64,000 nucleotides of DNA from Streptomyces sp. Je 1-332 (GCF_040730185.1 NZ_CP160402.1:4402001-4466000), one strand, 5' to 3'; shown: positions 17,084-26,416, numbered from the stretch's first letter. A program made the numbers and translations. Notes: generated from the letters alone by a model not told the origin.

Positions 17084-17823
17084 GGAGGCGGGCTCATGCC
17101 GGGGACGCGACGGACCGGGGAGCGGCCACTGTCTGGGTGGTGGTCGTGATGGCTGTGCTGTGCGTGATCTGCGGCGCGGTCCTCGCGATGGGCCAGGTGA
17201 TCGTCGCCCGCCATCGGGCAGGCGGAGCAGCCGACTTGGCGGCGCTCGCTGCCGCGGACCACTGGATGGATGGTGGCTCCGGGGCGTGCGCCAAAGCCGG
17301 ACGGGTGGCGGAGGCACAGGGAACGCGCCTCGTGCGCTGCGCGCTACAGGGCGAGATCGCGGACGTCACCGCGACGGCGGGCTCAGGCCTGTTCGAAACG
17401 AAGGTCAGATCCCGCGCGGGGCCGGCGGGCCCGGTCACGCCCGACGCGCCTCCGAAGCCGGGGGCAGGCGTTGCGGCGCACGCTACCTGGCACGCGGAGG
17501 TGCGGTCGGGGCGACCTGCCGGAGGCCCGCTAGGCCCCCGTGTGTCGCGTTCGGGCCCGTCTCCGGAGCCGTGGGCAGGCGTTGCGGCGCATGCTGGGTG
17601 GCACCTGGAGGTGTGGTTGCCGCGAGCTGTCGGAGGCCCGCCAGGACCCCGTGTGTCGCGTTCGGGCCCGTCTCCGGAGCCGTGGGCAGGCGTTGTGGCG
17701 CACGCCGGGCGGCACCCGGAGGCGCGGTTGCCGCGAGCTGCCGGAGGCCCGCCAGGACCCCTTGTAGCGGCGGCTGGCCGGAAGCCTGACGTAAGGGCGG
17801 GGCGCTCTGGCGGTCGACGTCTC
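17080..17823 (+). CDS. Rv3654c-type TadE-like protein; stop codon missing, 3' end uncertain
   Basis: The conserved part, residues 1 to about 118, starts MRRRAHAGDATDRGAATVWVV, has one membrane helix (VVVMAVLCVICGAVLAMGQVIV), then RHRAGGAADLAALAAADH and ends near VRSRAGPAG; this is the helicase/secretion-neighbourhood TadE-like family (TIGR03816). Relatives normally stop at about that point. Here the frame continues through three 37-residue units encoded by a 111-bp tandem repeat and stays open until 19399-19401, antisense through the helicase gene. The end given is only the helicase boundary. Either the native stop was lost when the repeats expanded or a frameshift is present; the product may be non-functional or carry a Gly/Pro/Arg-rich tail. 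Confidence 0.6.
17430..17775. repeat. 111-bp tandem repeat, about three copies
   Basis: Anchors of the repeat (GCAGGCGTTG) recur at 17464, 17575 and 17686, exactly 111 bases apart; TGTGTCGCG recurs at 17541 and 17652. Units 2 and 3 are nearly identical and unit 1 is more diverged, so the array grew recently. 111 is a multiple of three, so copy changes keep the frame of the TadE-like gene. It lies at the convergent junction with the helicase gene. Confidence 0.85.
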
Positions 17824-20295
17824 TCAGGAGGTGGGGGCGGCCGGTGCGGTGGGGGCGTCGGCGAGGAGCGTGGTGAGGAGGCGGACCGCGCCGCGCTTGT
17901 GCAGGGGGTCGTTGCCGTTGCCGCACTTCGGGGACTGGATGCAGGAGGGGCAGCCGGCCTCGCACTCGCAGGAAGCGATGGCCTGCCGGGTGGCCGTCAG
18001 CCATTCGCGGGCCGTGTGGAAGGCCCGCTCGGCGAAGCCCGCGCCGCCGGGATGGCCGTCGTACACGAAGACCGTCGGCAGGAGCGTGTCCGGGTGGAGC
18101 GGCACGGAGACGCCGCCGATGTCCCACCGGTCGCAGGTCGCGAAGAGCGGCAGCATGCCGATCGAGGCGTGCTCGGCGGCGTGCAGGGCGCCGCCGAGGA
18201 TCTCCGGGTTGACGCGGGCGGCGTCGAGCTGGTCCTCGGTGACCGTCCACCAGACCGCGCGGGTGCGCAGCGTGCGGGGCGGCAGGTCGAGCTTGGTCTC
18301 GCCGAGGACCTCGCCGGTGATCAGCTTGCGGCGCAGGAAGGAGACGACCTGGTTGGTGACCTCGACGGAGCCGTAGCAGAGGCGGCCGGAGCCCCAGGGG
18401 ATCTCGGTGTCCGTCTCCAGGATGGAGATGGCCGTGGTGTCGCGGGCGGTCGTGGAGTAGGGCGGCTGAGCCTCCTCGACCAGGGCCGCCGAGTCCTCCA
18501 GGTCCAGGTGGCGCACGAGATACGTACGGCCCTGGTGGAGGTGGACCGCGCCCTCGTGGACGGCGGTGTGCGCGGCGGACGCGTCGACGGTGCCGAGCAG
18601 CCGTCCCGTGCCCTCCTCGACGATCTGGATGGGCTTCCCGCCCCCGCCGCGGATGTCGGCGAGGTCGGCGGCCCGCTCCCTGCGGGTCCAGTGCCAGGCC
18701 TTCGTGCGGCGGCGCAACAGCTTCGCGGCCTCCAGCTGCGGGAGCAGGTCCTCGGTGGCCGGGCCGAAGAGGGCCAGGTCGTCGTCCGTGAGCGGGAGTT
18801 CCGCGGCGGCCGCGCAGAGATGGGGCGCGAGGACGTACGGATTGTCGGGGTCGAGGACCGTCGACTCGACCGGCTGCCGGAACAGCGCTTCGGGGTGGTG
18901 GACGAGATATGTGTCCAGTGGGTCGTCGCGGGCGACGAGGACGGCCAGCGCGCCCTGCCCGGAGCGGCCGGCGCGTCCTGCCTGCTGCCAGAGCGAGGCG
19001 CGGGTCCCCGGATAGCCGGAGATGATCACGGCGTCGAGGCCGGAGACGTCCACGCCGAGTTCGAGGGCGGTGGTGGCGGCGAGGCCGAGGAGTTCACCGG
19101 AGTGCAGGGCCCGCTCCAGGGCGCGGCGTTCCTCGGGGAGATATCCGCCCCGGTAGGCGGCCACGCGGCGGGCGAGGGAGCGGTCGACCTCTGCGAGGCG
19201 CTCCTGGGCGATCACCGAGATCAGCTCGGCGCCGCGCCGGGACCGTACGAAAGCGACGGAGCGGACGCCCTGGACGGCCAGGTCGGTCAGGAGGTCGGCC
19301 GTCTCGGCGGTGGCGGTGCGGCGGACGGGGGCGCCCTTCTCGCCGTGGAGCTCGGTGAGCGGGGGTTCCCACAGGGCGAAGACGAGATCGCCGCGGGGTG
19401 AGGCGTCGTCGGCGACCTCCTTCACCGGGAGCCCGGTGAGGCGTTCCGCGGCGATGGCGGGGTCGGCGGAGGTGGCGGAGGCGAGGAGGAAGACGGGGTC
19501 GGAGCCGTAGCGGGCGCACAGGCGCCGCAGGCGGCGCAGGACCTGGGCGACGTGGGAGCCGAAGACGCCGCGGTAGGTGTGGCACTCGTCGATGACGACA
19601 TAGCGCAGGGAGCGCAGGAAGGAGGACCAGCGGGGGTGGGACGGGAGTATCCCGCGGTGCAGCATGTCGGGGTTGGTCAGGACGTAGTTGGCGTACTGAC
19701 GCACCCATTCGCGTTCTTCGACGGGGGTGTCGCCGTCGTACACGGCGGGGCGGATCGCGTTGCCGAGGGGCTCCGCGAGCTCGCGCACGGCGCGGCGCTG
19801 GTCGGCTGCCAGGGCCTTCGTCGGCGCCAGGTACAGCGCGGTCGCGCCACGCCCGTTGGGGGCCTCGGAGCCGTCCATGAGCGCCGAGAGCACGGGAGTG
19901 AGGTAGGCCAGCGACTTTCCCGAAGCGGTCCCGGTGGCGACGATGACCGACTCGCCGTCCAGGGCGTGCTCGGCGGCGAGTGCCTGGTGGGCCCAGGGGT
20001 GCTCGATCCCGGCCGATTGGACCGCGGCGACGACTTCCGTACGGATGCGATCAGGCCAGACTGCATATCGAGCCTCGCGCGGGGGCAAGTGCTCCGTATG
20101 AGTGACGCGCGAAGCACGGCTCGGCCCCGCGGTGAGCCGGTCCAGGACCGTCCGTGGAGACGTGCGTACCGGGGCGCCCGTGGAGGGTCCTCCCGGCGGA
20201 GAAAAGTTGGCCATCGGCACCGAGTGTGTCACTGGCGGGATGGACAATGGTCCCAAGGCGTCGTGCACGCCTGCCGGTAAGTGATTGAATGCCAT
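17824..20295 (-). CDS. DECH-family ATP-dependent helicase with DUF1998-type Cys cluster
   Basis: 823 residues, of the helicase/secretion-neighbourhood family (TIGR03817), related to YprA/MrfA. Walker A is VATGTASGKSLAYLTPVLS, motif II is VIDECHTYRGVFG (DECH), motif III LLASATSADP, and motif VI QQAGRAGRSGQGA. The C-terminal region ends with CECEAGCPSCIQSPKCGNGN, a four-Cys metal-binding cluster found in MrfA-type DNA-repair helicases. A role in DNA repair or nucleic-acid remodelling is the family-based guess. The start ATG 20295 (MAFNHLPAGVHDAL) is preferred to the frame opening at 20460 because the latter overlaps bldG. Divergent from bldG, with 80 bases between. Confidence 0.9.
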   Translation of the reverse strand: MAFNHLPAGVHDALGPLSIPPVTHSVPMANFSPPGGPSTGAPVRTSPRTVLDRLTAGPSRASRVTHTEHLPPREARYAVWPDRIRTEVVAAVQSAGIEHPWAHQALAAEHALDGESVIVATGTASGKSLAYLTPVLSALMDGSEAPNGRGATALYLAPTKALAADQRRAVRELAEPLGNAIRPAVYDGDTPVEEREWVRQYANYVLTNPDMLHRGILPSHPRWSSFLRSLRYVVIDECHTYRGVFGSHVAQVLRRLRRLCARYGSDPVFLLASATSADPAIAAERLTGLPVKEVADDASPRGDLVFALWEPPLTELHGEKGAPVRRTATAETADLLTDLAVQGVRSVAFVRSRRGAELISVIAQERLAEVDRSLARRVAAYRGGYLPEERRALERALHSGELLGLAATTALELGVDVSGLDAVIISGYPGTRASLWQQAGRAGRSGQGALAVLVARDDPLDTYLVHHPEALFRQPVESTVLDPDNPYVLAPHLCAAAAELPLTDDDLALFGPATEDLLPQLEAAKLLRRRTKAWHWTRRERAADLADIRGGGGKPIQIVEEGTGRLLGTVDASAAHTAVHEGAVHLHQGRTYLVRHLDLEDSAALVEEAQPPYSTTARDTTAISILETDTEIPWGSGRLCYGSVEVTNQVVSFLRRKLITGEVLGETKLDLPPRTLRTRAVWWTVTEDQLDAARVNPEILGGALHAAEHASIGMLPLFATCDRWDIGGVSVPLHPDTLLPTVFVYDGHPGGAGFAERAFHTAREWLTATRQAIASCECEAGCPSCIQSPKCGNGNDPLHKRGAVRLLTTLLADAPTAPAAPTS

Positions 20296-20375
20296 CGCGG
20301 CTGGCGATCCGTCCTGGGGGCTCTGCCGAGGTGTCCCGAGGGATGACCGCTCGATAGCAAGGTGCTGGAGGATCC

Positions 20376-20717
20376 GTGGACCTGTCCCTGTCGACCCGTA
20401 CCGTCGGCGATCGTACGGTCGTCGAGGTCGGTGGCGAAATCGATGTGTATACCGCGCCAAAGTTGCGCGAACAGTTGGTCGAGTTGGTGAACGACGGCAG
20501 TTTCCATCTGGTCGTCGACATGGAGGGCGTGGACTTCCTCGACTCCACCGGGCTCGGCGTTCTGGTCGGCGGCCTGAAGCGGGTGCGTGCCCATGAGGGC
20601 TCGCTGCGCCTGGTCTGCAACCAGGAACGTATTTTGAAGATCTTCCGCATCACCGGCCTGACCAAGGTGTTCCCCATTCACACCTCGGTCGAGGAAGCGG
20701 TCGCGGCCACCGACTGA
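20376..20717 (+). CDS. bldG: anti-sigma factor antagonist BldG
   Basis: 113-residue STAS protein starting [20 protein letters not shown], essentially the BldG sequence. BldG is needed for aerial growth and antibiotic production and is controlled by phosphorylation of the Ser in [13 protein letters not shown] (Ser57). GTG at 20376 has GGAGG 5 nt upstream. The partner anti-sigma gene follows; the pair shares an intergenic hairpin. In S. coelicolor bldG is made as both monocistronic and bicistronic mRNA. Confidence 0.97.
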
Positions 20718-20769
20718 GAGCCGGATGTCCCGGGTCGCCTGCTTGTGCGGCCCGGGGGTGGCAGAACAG

Positions 20770-20800
20770 CAGGGGACCGGGCCCTCGGCCCGGCCCCCTG
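20770..20800 (+). terminator. intra-operon hairpin between bldG and the anti-sigma gene
   Basis: CAGGGG / CCCCTG outer stem, an internal CC/GG pair with one mismatch, GGGCC / GGCCC inner stem and a CTC loop. It has no U-run and lies 31 bases before the next start codon. It is a good candidate for partial termination or processing that gives separate bldG transcripts. Confidence 0.6.
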
Positions 20801-20830
20801 ACAGCACGCGCGTATGTCCGAGGGGGATAC

Positions 20831-21268
20831 ATGGCCACCGTTGAACTCCGCTTCAGCGCGCTGCCCGAGCATGTCAGGACCGCTCGGCTCGTGGCGGCGG
20901 CTGTCGCGCGCAGGGCCGGAGTGGACGAGGCCGTCCTCGACGAGGTCAGGCTCGCTGTCGGCGAGGCCTGCACACGCGCGGTCGGGCTCCACCAGAGCAA
21001 CGGCGTGTCGGCGCCGGTCCGTGTCGCCCTGATCGAGGACGAGAAGCAGTTCTCCATCGAGGTCGGCGACGAGGCTCCCCACGCGACTCCCGGCGACCGG
21101 GCACCCGGCTCGGGGTCCGGTGCGGGTGACGATCCGGATGCCGAGGGTGAGGACGAGATGGGTCTCGCCGTCATCAGCGGGCTCGTGGACGACGTGGAGG
21201 TCACCGCGGGCGAGGGTGGCGGTCTCATCCGGATGACGTGGCCCACGACCCCGGCGCCGCTTCTCTGA
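20831..21268 (+). CDS. RsbW-like anti-sigma factor / serine kinase, BldG partner
   Basis: 145 residues of HATPase_c/GHKL type. VDEAVLDEVRLAVGEACTRAV (about 37-57) is the N-box helix and DEMGLAVISGLVDDVEV the G-box region. A Gly/Asp/Glu-rich insert (GDRAPGSGSGAGDDPDAEGE, about 91-110) sits where the ATP lid is expected. This is the orthologue of SCO3548, the anti-sigma factor encoded after bldG. ATG 20831 has AGGGGG upstream. A strong terminator follows. Confidence 0.92.
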   Translation: MATVELRFSALPEHVRTARLVAAAVARRAGVDEAVLDEVRLAVGEACTRAVGLHQSNGVSAPVRVALIEDEKQFSIEVGDEAPHATPGDRAPGSGSGAGDDPDAEGEDEMGLAVISGLVDDVEVTAGEGGGLIRMTWPTTPAPLL

Positions 21269-21306
21269 TCCGGGGGCGCCCTGCCCCGACGCGACAGCCA
21301 CACCAA

Positions 21307-21347
21307 GGTCTTGCTCCCGCCCCCGGGAGCAGGGCCTTTTTTCATTT
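21307..21347 (+). terminator. terminator of the bldG operon
   Basis: 13-bp stem (21307-21319 with 21324-21336, including two G-U pairs) around a CCCC loop, followed by TTTTTTCATTT. One of the few hairpins in the window with a genuine U-run. Confidence 0.92.
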
Positions 21348-21487
21348 ATGGATCATTGCCCCGGTCAATTGCCTCGGGACCGTCGGCCGCCGTCAACGCT
21401 TTTGGGGCATTACCGCTTTCGGGGTCAATCTGTGCTCGCGATCATTTGCTGGGGAGCAAACTCGCGCCAATTCCGTTTGCGGCGCAC

Positions 21488-21516
21488 TGTTTTGATCAGG
21501 TTCCGCTCCCTACAAT
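21488..21516 (+). promoter_or_regulatory. possible hppA promoter (-10 TACAAT)
   Basis: TACAAT at 21511-21516 is a near-consensus -10 hexamer about 45 bases upstream of hppA. The matching -35 at 17-bp spacing (TGTTTT, 21488-21493) is weak. Confidence 0.4.
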
Positions 21517-21558
21517 CCGTCCACATCTTGAGCTCACCCCAGGCGTCAAGGAGGACGA

Positions 21559-23967
21559 ATGGCGGGGCTTTCTACCCCTCATCAGTTTGACCACCCCTCA
21601 ACCTTCGCAGCCGCAGTACTGACCGACGACAACCGCCTCATCGTGATGGTGATCGCGGCCGTCGCGGTCGCTGCCCTCGCGGTCGCCTGGGTGCTGGTAC
21701 GCCAGGTGCTCGCTGCCGACGAGGGCACCGACAGCATGAAGAAGATCGCGAAGGCGATCCAGGAGGGCGCCAATGCCTATCTGGGCAGGCAGTTGCGCAC
21801 TCTCGGTGTTTTCGCCGTCGTGGTGTTCTTCCTGCTCATGCTGCTGCCCGCAGACGACTGGAATCAGCGTGCCGGCCGATCGATCTTCTTCTTGATCGGT
21901 GCGGTGTTCTCGGCGACCACCGGCTATATCGGCATGTGGCTCGCCGTACGCAGCAATGTCCGTGTGGCGGCAGCCGCACGAGAGGCCACGCCCGCGGAAG
22001 GTGAACCCGAAAAGGATCTCACCGCCGTTTCGCACAAGGCCATGAAGATCGCTTTCCGCACGGGCGGCGTCGTCGGCATGTTCACGGTGGGGCTCGGCCT
22101 GCTGGGCGCCTCCTGTGTGGTGCTGGTCTACGCGGCCGACGCGCCGAAGGTCCTCGAGGGCTTCGGCCTCGGGGCGGCGCTGATCGCGATGTTCATGCGT
22201 GTCGGCGGCGGCATCTTCACCAAGGCCGCCGACGTCGGCGCCGACCTGGTCGGCAAGGTCGAGCAGGGCATTCCGGAGGACGACCCGAGGAATGCCGCGA
22301 CCATCGCCGACAACGTGGGCGACAACGTCGGCGACTGCGCGGGCATGGCCGCCGACCTCTTCGAGTCGTACGCCGTGACCCTGGTCGCCGCGCTGATCCT
22401 CGGCAAGGTCGCGTTCGGCGACTCCGGACTCGCCTTCCCGCTGATCGTTCCGGCCATCGGCGTCGTGACGGCGATGATCGGCATCTTCGCGGTGGCGCCA
22501 CGGCGCTCCGACCGCAGCGGGATGACCGCCATCAACCGCGGATTCTTCATCTCCGCGTTCATCTCGCTGGCCCTCGTGGCCGCGGCGGTCTTCGTCTACC
22601 TGCCGTCGTCGTACGCCGACCTGGACGGCGTCACGGACGCGGCGATCGCCGGACACGACGGGGACCCGCGGGTTCTCGCGGTCATCGCCGTCGCGATCGG
22701 CATCGTCATGGCCGCGCTGATCCAGCAGCTCACCGGGTACTTCACGGAGACGAACCGCCGACCGGTGAAGGACATCGGCAAGACGTCGCTCACCGGCCCG
22801 GCCACCGTCGTCCTGGCCGGCATCTCGATCGGCCTCGAATCGGCCGTCTACACCGCGCTCCTGATCGGGCTCGGCGTGTACGGGGCGTTCCTGCTCGGCG
22901 GTACGTCGATCATGCTCGCCCTGTTCGCGGTGGCGCTCGCCGGAACCGGCCTGCTCACCACGGTCGGCGTGATCGTCGCCATGGACACCTTCGGTCCGGT
23001 CTCCGACAACGCGCAGGGCATCGCCGAGATGTCCGGCGACGTCGAGGGCGCCGGCGCGCAGGTGCTCACCGACCTGGACGCCGTCGGCAACACCACCAAG
23101 GCCATCACCAAGGGCATCGCCATCGCCACGGCCGTCCTCGCGGCCGCCGCGCTCTTCGGCTCGTATCGCGACGCCATCGCGGGCGCGGCCAAGGACGTCG
23201 GCGAGAAAATGGGCGACGGCGCTCCGATGAACCTGGTCATGGACATCTCGCAGCCCAACAACCTGGTGGGCCTGATCCTGGGCGCCGCGGTCGTCTTCCT
23301 CTTCTCGGGGCTCGCGATCAACGCGGTGTCGAGGTCCGCAGGGTCGGTGGTCTACGAGGTGCGGCGGCAGTTCCGCGAGCGCCCCGGGATCATGGACTAC
23401 TCCGAAGAGCCGGAGTACGGGCGCGTCGTCGACATCTGCACCAAGGACGCGCTGCGCGAGCTGACCACGCCAGGTCTGCTCGCCGTCCTCACGCCGATCG
23501 CCGTCGGGTTCTCGCTCGGCGTCGGCGCGCTCGGCTCGTTCCTGGCCGGCGCGATCGGCACGGGCACGCTGATGGCGGTCTTCCTCGCCAACTCCGGTGG
23601 CGCCTGGGACAACGCGAAGAAGCTCGTCGAGGACGGCCACCACGGAGGCAAGGGCAGTGAGGCCCACGCCGCCGTGGTGATCGGAGACACCGTCGGTGAC
23701 CCGTTCAAGGACACCGCGGGCCCGGCGATCAACCCGCTCCTGAAGGTGATGAACCTGGTGGCGCTGCTCATCGCGCCCGCGGTCGTCCAGTTCAGTTACG
23801 GGGAGGACGCGAGCGCAGGAGTGCGGGCACTGATCGCGGTGCTCTCGATCCTTGTCATCGTCGGCGCGGTGTACGTGTCCAAGAGGCGAGGCATCACCGT
23901 GGGTGACGAGGAGGCAGGTGGTGCGGAGCGAGTAGGCAACTCGCCTGACCCGGCCGTGGTTTCGTAA
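21559..23967 (+). CDS. hppA: K+-insensitive membrane H+-translocating pyrophosphatase
   Basis: 802 residues with about sixteen hydrophobic segments. It hydrolyses pyrophosphate and pumps protons across the cytoplasmic membrane. The substrate-binding signature DVGADLVGKVEQGIPEDDPRN is followed by NVGDNVGDCAGMAADLFESY, and the second set by GDTVGDPFKDTAGPAINPLLK. GNTTKAITKG has Lys where K+-dependent enzymes have Ala, which marks the potassium-independent class. AAGGAGG precedes ATG 21559. A terminator follows at 23995. Confidence 0.97.
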   Translation: MAGLSTPHQFDHPSTFAAAVLTDDNRLIVMVIAAVAVAALAVAWVLVRQVLAADEGTDSMKKIAKAIQEGANAYLGRQLRTLGVFAVVVFFLLMLLPADDWNQRAGRSIFFLIGAVFSATTGYIGMWLAVRSNVRVAAAAREATPAEGEPEKDLTAVSHKAMKIAFRTGGVVGMFTVGLGLLGASCVVLVYAADAPKVLEGFGLGAALIAMFMRVGGGIFTKAADVGADLVGKVEQGIPEDDPRNAATIADNVGDNVGDCAGMAADLFESYAVTLVAALILGKVAFGDSGLAFPLIVPAIGVVTAMIGIFAVAPRRSDRSGMTAINRGFFISAFISLALVAAAVFVYLPSSYADLDGVTDAAIAGHDGDPRVLAVIAVAIGIVMAALIQQLTGYFTETNRRPVKDIGKTSLTGPATVVLAGISIGLESAVYTALLIGLGVYGAFLLGGTSIMLALFAVALAGTGLLTTVGVIVAMDTFGPVSDNAQGIAEMSGDVEGAGAQVLTDLDAVGNTTKAITKGIAIATAVLAAAALFGSYRDAIAGAAKDVGEKMGDGAPMNLVMDISQPNNLVGLILGAAVVFLFSGLAINAVSRSAGSVVYEVRRQFRERPGIMDYSEEPEYGRVVDICTKDALRELTTPGLLAVLTPIAVGFSLGVGALGSFLAGAIGTGTLMAVFLANSGGAWDNAKKLVEDGHHGGKGSEAHAAVVIGDTVGDPFKDTAGPAINPLLKVMNLVALLIAPAVVQFSYGEDASAGVRALIAVLSILVIVGAVYVSKRRGITVGDEEAGGAERVGNSPDPAVVS

Positions 23968-23994
23968 CACCGGGTCAGACTCTGCCCAACACAG

Positions 23995-24031
23995 GGGCGG
24001 GCGGCGCGTTTTGACGCGGCGTCCGCCCTTT
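23995..24031 (+). terminator. terminator of hppA
   Basis: 14-position stem GGGCGGGCGGCGCG / CGCGGCGTCCGCCC with one mismatch and one G-U pair, TTTTGA loop and a short TTT tail. Confidence 0.85.
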
Positions 24032-24184
24032 GTGTGTGCCGTGCGCTGGCTGGTGAGCCTTCTCATGCGCCATCTGCTTGGTGCAAATGGCTTTAATAGG
24101 GGTGGTACCGGACCCCCGGCATGCGGTTGTAACCCAGTTGGCGTGTAAGTTCCGGGGCCGAGAGCCATGGAAGGGACCAATCCG

Positions 24185-24748
24185 GTGAACAAGAAGCTTG
24201 CAGCCGCACTGTCCGGCGGTGCGGTACTGGTACTGGCGCTGTCGGGCTGCAGCGACGACGGCAACGAGAAGCTGGACTCCTGGGCCAAGGACGTCTGTGA
24301 CTCGGTCCAGCCGCAGTCGAAGAAGATCGCTTCCGCCAACGCGGCGATCCAGAAGGAGACGTCGGACAACAGCTCGCCGCAGGACGTCCAGAAGACCGAC
24401 TCCAAGGCGTTCCAGGACATGTCCGACGCCTACAAGGCGATGGGTACCGCCGTGAAGGACGCGGGCGCCCCGCCGGTCGACGGCGGCCAGAAGAAGACCG
24501 ACGACGCGGTCAAGGAACTGAACGCCATCTCCAAGTCGTACGGCGACCTGAAGAAGAAGGTCGACGGCCTGGACACCAAGAACCAGGCGGACTTCGCGGA
24601 CGGGCTGAAGTCGGTCGCGGGAGAGCTGGACAAGCTCAGCAAGAGCGGCAACGAGGCGCTGGAGAAGTTGCAGGAGGGCGAGGTGGGCCAGGCGATGGGC
24701 AAGCAGGACAGCTGCAAGTCGGCCAGCGCTACGCCTTCTGCCGCCTAG
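24185..24748 (+). CDS. small secreted lipoprotein, helical
   Basis: 187 residues. Signal peptide MNKKLAAALSGGAVLVLALSGC (Val start read as Met) with lipobox LSGC. The mature part is Lys/Asp/Ala-rich and predicted mostly helical (KELNAISKSYGDLKKKVDGL; GELDKLSKSGNEALEKLQ), with only two further Cys (DVCDSV and DSCKS) that could form a disulfide. GTG 24185 has GGAAGGGA upstream; ATG 24167 is possible but adds residues before the signal. Equivalent to the small secreted protein next to hppA in S. coelicolor. Function unknown. Confidence 0.85.
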   Translation: MNKKLAAALSGGAVLVLALSGCSDDGNEKLDSWAKDVCDSVQPQSKKIASANAAIQKETSDNSSPQDVQKTDSKAFQDMSDAYKAMGTAVKDAGAPPVDGGQKKTDDAVKELNAISKSYGDLKKKVDGLDTKNQADFADGLKSVAGELDKLSKSGNEALEKLQEGEVGQAMGKQDSCKSASATPSAA

Positions 24749-24768
24749 GGGTCGCCCCCCTTCTTGCC

Positions 24769-24814
24769 CGCTGCCCCGGAGCCCTGGGAGAGATCCCCCG
24801 GCGTCGGGGCAGCG
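24769..24814 (+). terminator. terminator after the small lipoprotein
   Basis: CGCTGCCCCG (24769-24778) pairs perfectly with CGGGGCAGCG (24805-24814); the 26-nt intervening loop is itself GC-rich. No U-run. Confidence 0.65.
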
Positions 24815-24848
24815 GCGTATACGAGCGTATGCGGGTCACAATGAAGGG

Positions 24849-26369
24849 GTGAGTATCGCTAGCGCCCCCCTGCCCTCGTCCGATCGTGCCGATGTCTCCG
24901 CCCAGTTGCGAGAAGCCCTGCTGGCGGCCGACTTCACCGCTGACGGGCTGCTCGAGCTGCTCGGGGCGCCCGCCTACACGGCGCTCGCCCGCAGCGAGAC
25001 CGTGCCCGCGCTGCGGGCCACCCGCGGCGACGGGCCGCTGGAGACCCTCGTACGGCTCTTCCTGCTGCAGCGTTCCGTGCCGCACGCGCGCGTGGCGGCC
25101 GTTCTGCCGGTCGGCCCGCTACTGGAGAGCGGTTGGCTGACCGCGGCGGACGGTGAGGGCGCGCTGCGGGCGACGGTGGACGTGCGGCCCTACGGCGGGC
25201 CGAGCGGCGAGGACTGGTTCATCGTCTCGGACCTGGGGTGCGCCGTCGGCGGAGCCGGAGGCATCGGCAGCCATGACGAAGGCGTCGTACTCGGCGTCGG
25301 CGGGGCATCGACGACGCTCGCCGGACTCACGGTGCGTACGGCTGTGGCCAGCGCTCTCGACCTCGGCACCGGCTCCGGGATCCAGGCGTTGCACGCCGCG
25401 CAGTACGCGACCCGGGTGACCGCCACCGACCTCAACCCCCGCGCGCTGCACATCACACGGCTCACCCTGGCGCTGTCCGGTGCTCCCGAGGCGGACCTGC
25501 GGGAGGGCTCCCTCTTCGAACCCGTGGGCGAGGAGACGTACGACTTGATCGTGTCGAACCCGCCCTTCGTGATCTCGCCCGGAGCGCGGCTCACCTACCG
25601 CGACGGCGGGATGGGCGGGGACGATCTGTGCCGGTCGCTCGTTCAGCAGGCGGGGGAGAGGCTGAACGAAGGGGGGTATGCGCACTTCCTCGCCAACTGG
25701 CAGCACGTGGACGGCGAGGAGTGGACCGAGCGGCTCCGTTCCTGGGTGCCGCGCGGGTGCGACGCGTGGATCGTGCAGCGCGAGGTGCAGGACGTCACGC
25801 AGTACGCCGAGCTGTGGCTGCGGGACGCCGGGGACCACCGCACGGACCCGGAGGAGTACGCGGCGCGGTACGACGCGTGGCTGGATGAGTTCGAGGCCCG
25901 CAAGACGCGCGCGGTCGGGTTCGGGTGGATCACCCTGCGCAAGTCCGGTGCGGCCGAGCCATCGGTGACCGTGGAGGAGTGGCCGCACCCCGTCGAGCAG
26001 CCGCTGGGCGAGACGGTGCGGGAGTTCTTCGCGCGCCAGGACTTCCTACGGACGCACGACGACGCCGCGCTGCTCGCGGGGCACTTCAAGCTCGCGGACG
26101 AGGTCGTCCAGGAGCAGGTCGGACTGCCCGGCGCCGAGGATCCGGAGCATGTCGTGCTGCGGCAGCACCGCGGGATGCGGCGGGCCACCAAGGTGGACAC
26201 GGTGGGCGCGGGCTTCGCCGGGGTGTGCGACGGCACGCTGAGCGCGGGGCGGATTCTCGACGCGATCGCGCAACTGGTCGGGGAGGACCCCGTATTGCTG
26301 CGGGACCGCACGCCCGCGCAGATCCGGCTCCTCGTCGAGCAGGGCTTCCTGGTGCCGGCCGACGCGTAA
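24849..26369 (+). CDS. class I SAM-dependent methyltransferase
   Basis: 506 residues starting at GTG (VSIASAPLPSSD). The SAM-binding motif is ASALDLGTGSGIQALHAA (about 169-186), followed by ATDLNPRAL and the NPPF motif in LIVSNPPFVISPG (about 234-246), which indicates N-methylation of an amide or base (HemK/RsmC-like). The N-terminal 150 residues are a helical DUF7059-like region and the C-terminal 110 residues another small domain, so it is larger than PrmC. The substrate is unknown; rRNA or ribosomal protein is plausible by motif. Confidence 0.88.
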   Translation: MSIASAPLPSSDRADVSAQLREALLAADFTADGLLELLGAPAYTALARSETVPALRATRGDGPLETLVRLFLLQRSVPHARVAAVLPVGPLLESGWLTAADGEGALRATVDVRPYGGPSGEDWFIVSDLGCAVGGAGGIGSHDEGVVLGVGGASTTLAGLTVRTAVASALDLGTGSGIQALHAAQYATRVTATDLNPRALHITRLTLALSGAPEADLREGSLFEPVGEETYDLIVSNPPFVISPGARLTYRDGGMGGDDLCRSLVQQAGERLNEGGYAHFLANWQHVDGEEWTERLRSWVPRGCDAWIVQREVQDVTQYAELWLRDAGDHRTDPEEYAARYDAWLDEFEARKTRAVGFGWITLRKSGAAEPSVTVEEWPHPVEQPLGETVREFFARQDFLRTHDDAALLAGHFKLADEVVQEQVGLPGAEDPEHVVLRQHRGMRRATKVDTVGAGFAGVCDGTLSAGRILDAIAQLVGEDPVLLRDRTPAQIRLLVEQGFLVPADA

Positions 26370-26377
26370 GGGGCTCA

Positions 26378-26416
26378 CCCGAAGCCGCGGGCGTGGCTCC
26401 CCCGAAGCCGCGGGCG
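26378..26416. repeat. short direct repeat after the methyltransferase gene
   Basis: CCCGAAGCCGCGGGCG occurs twice in tandem with a period of 22 bases just after the methyltransferase stop codon. No gene is affected. Confidence 0.6.
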
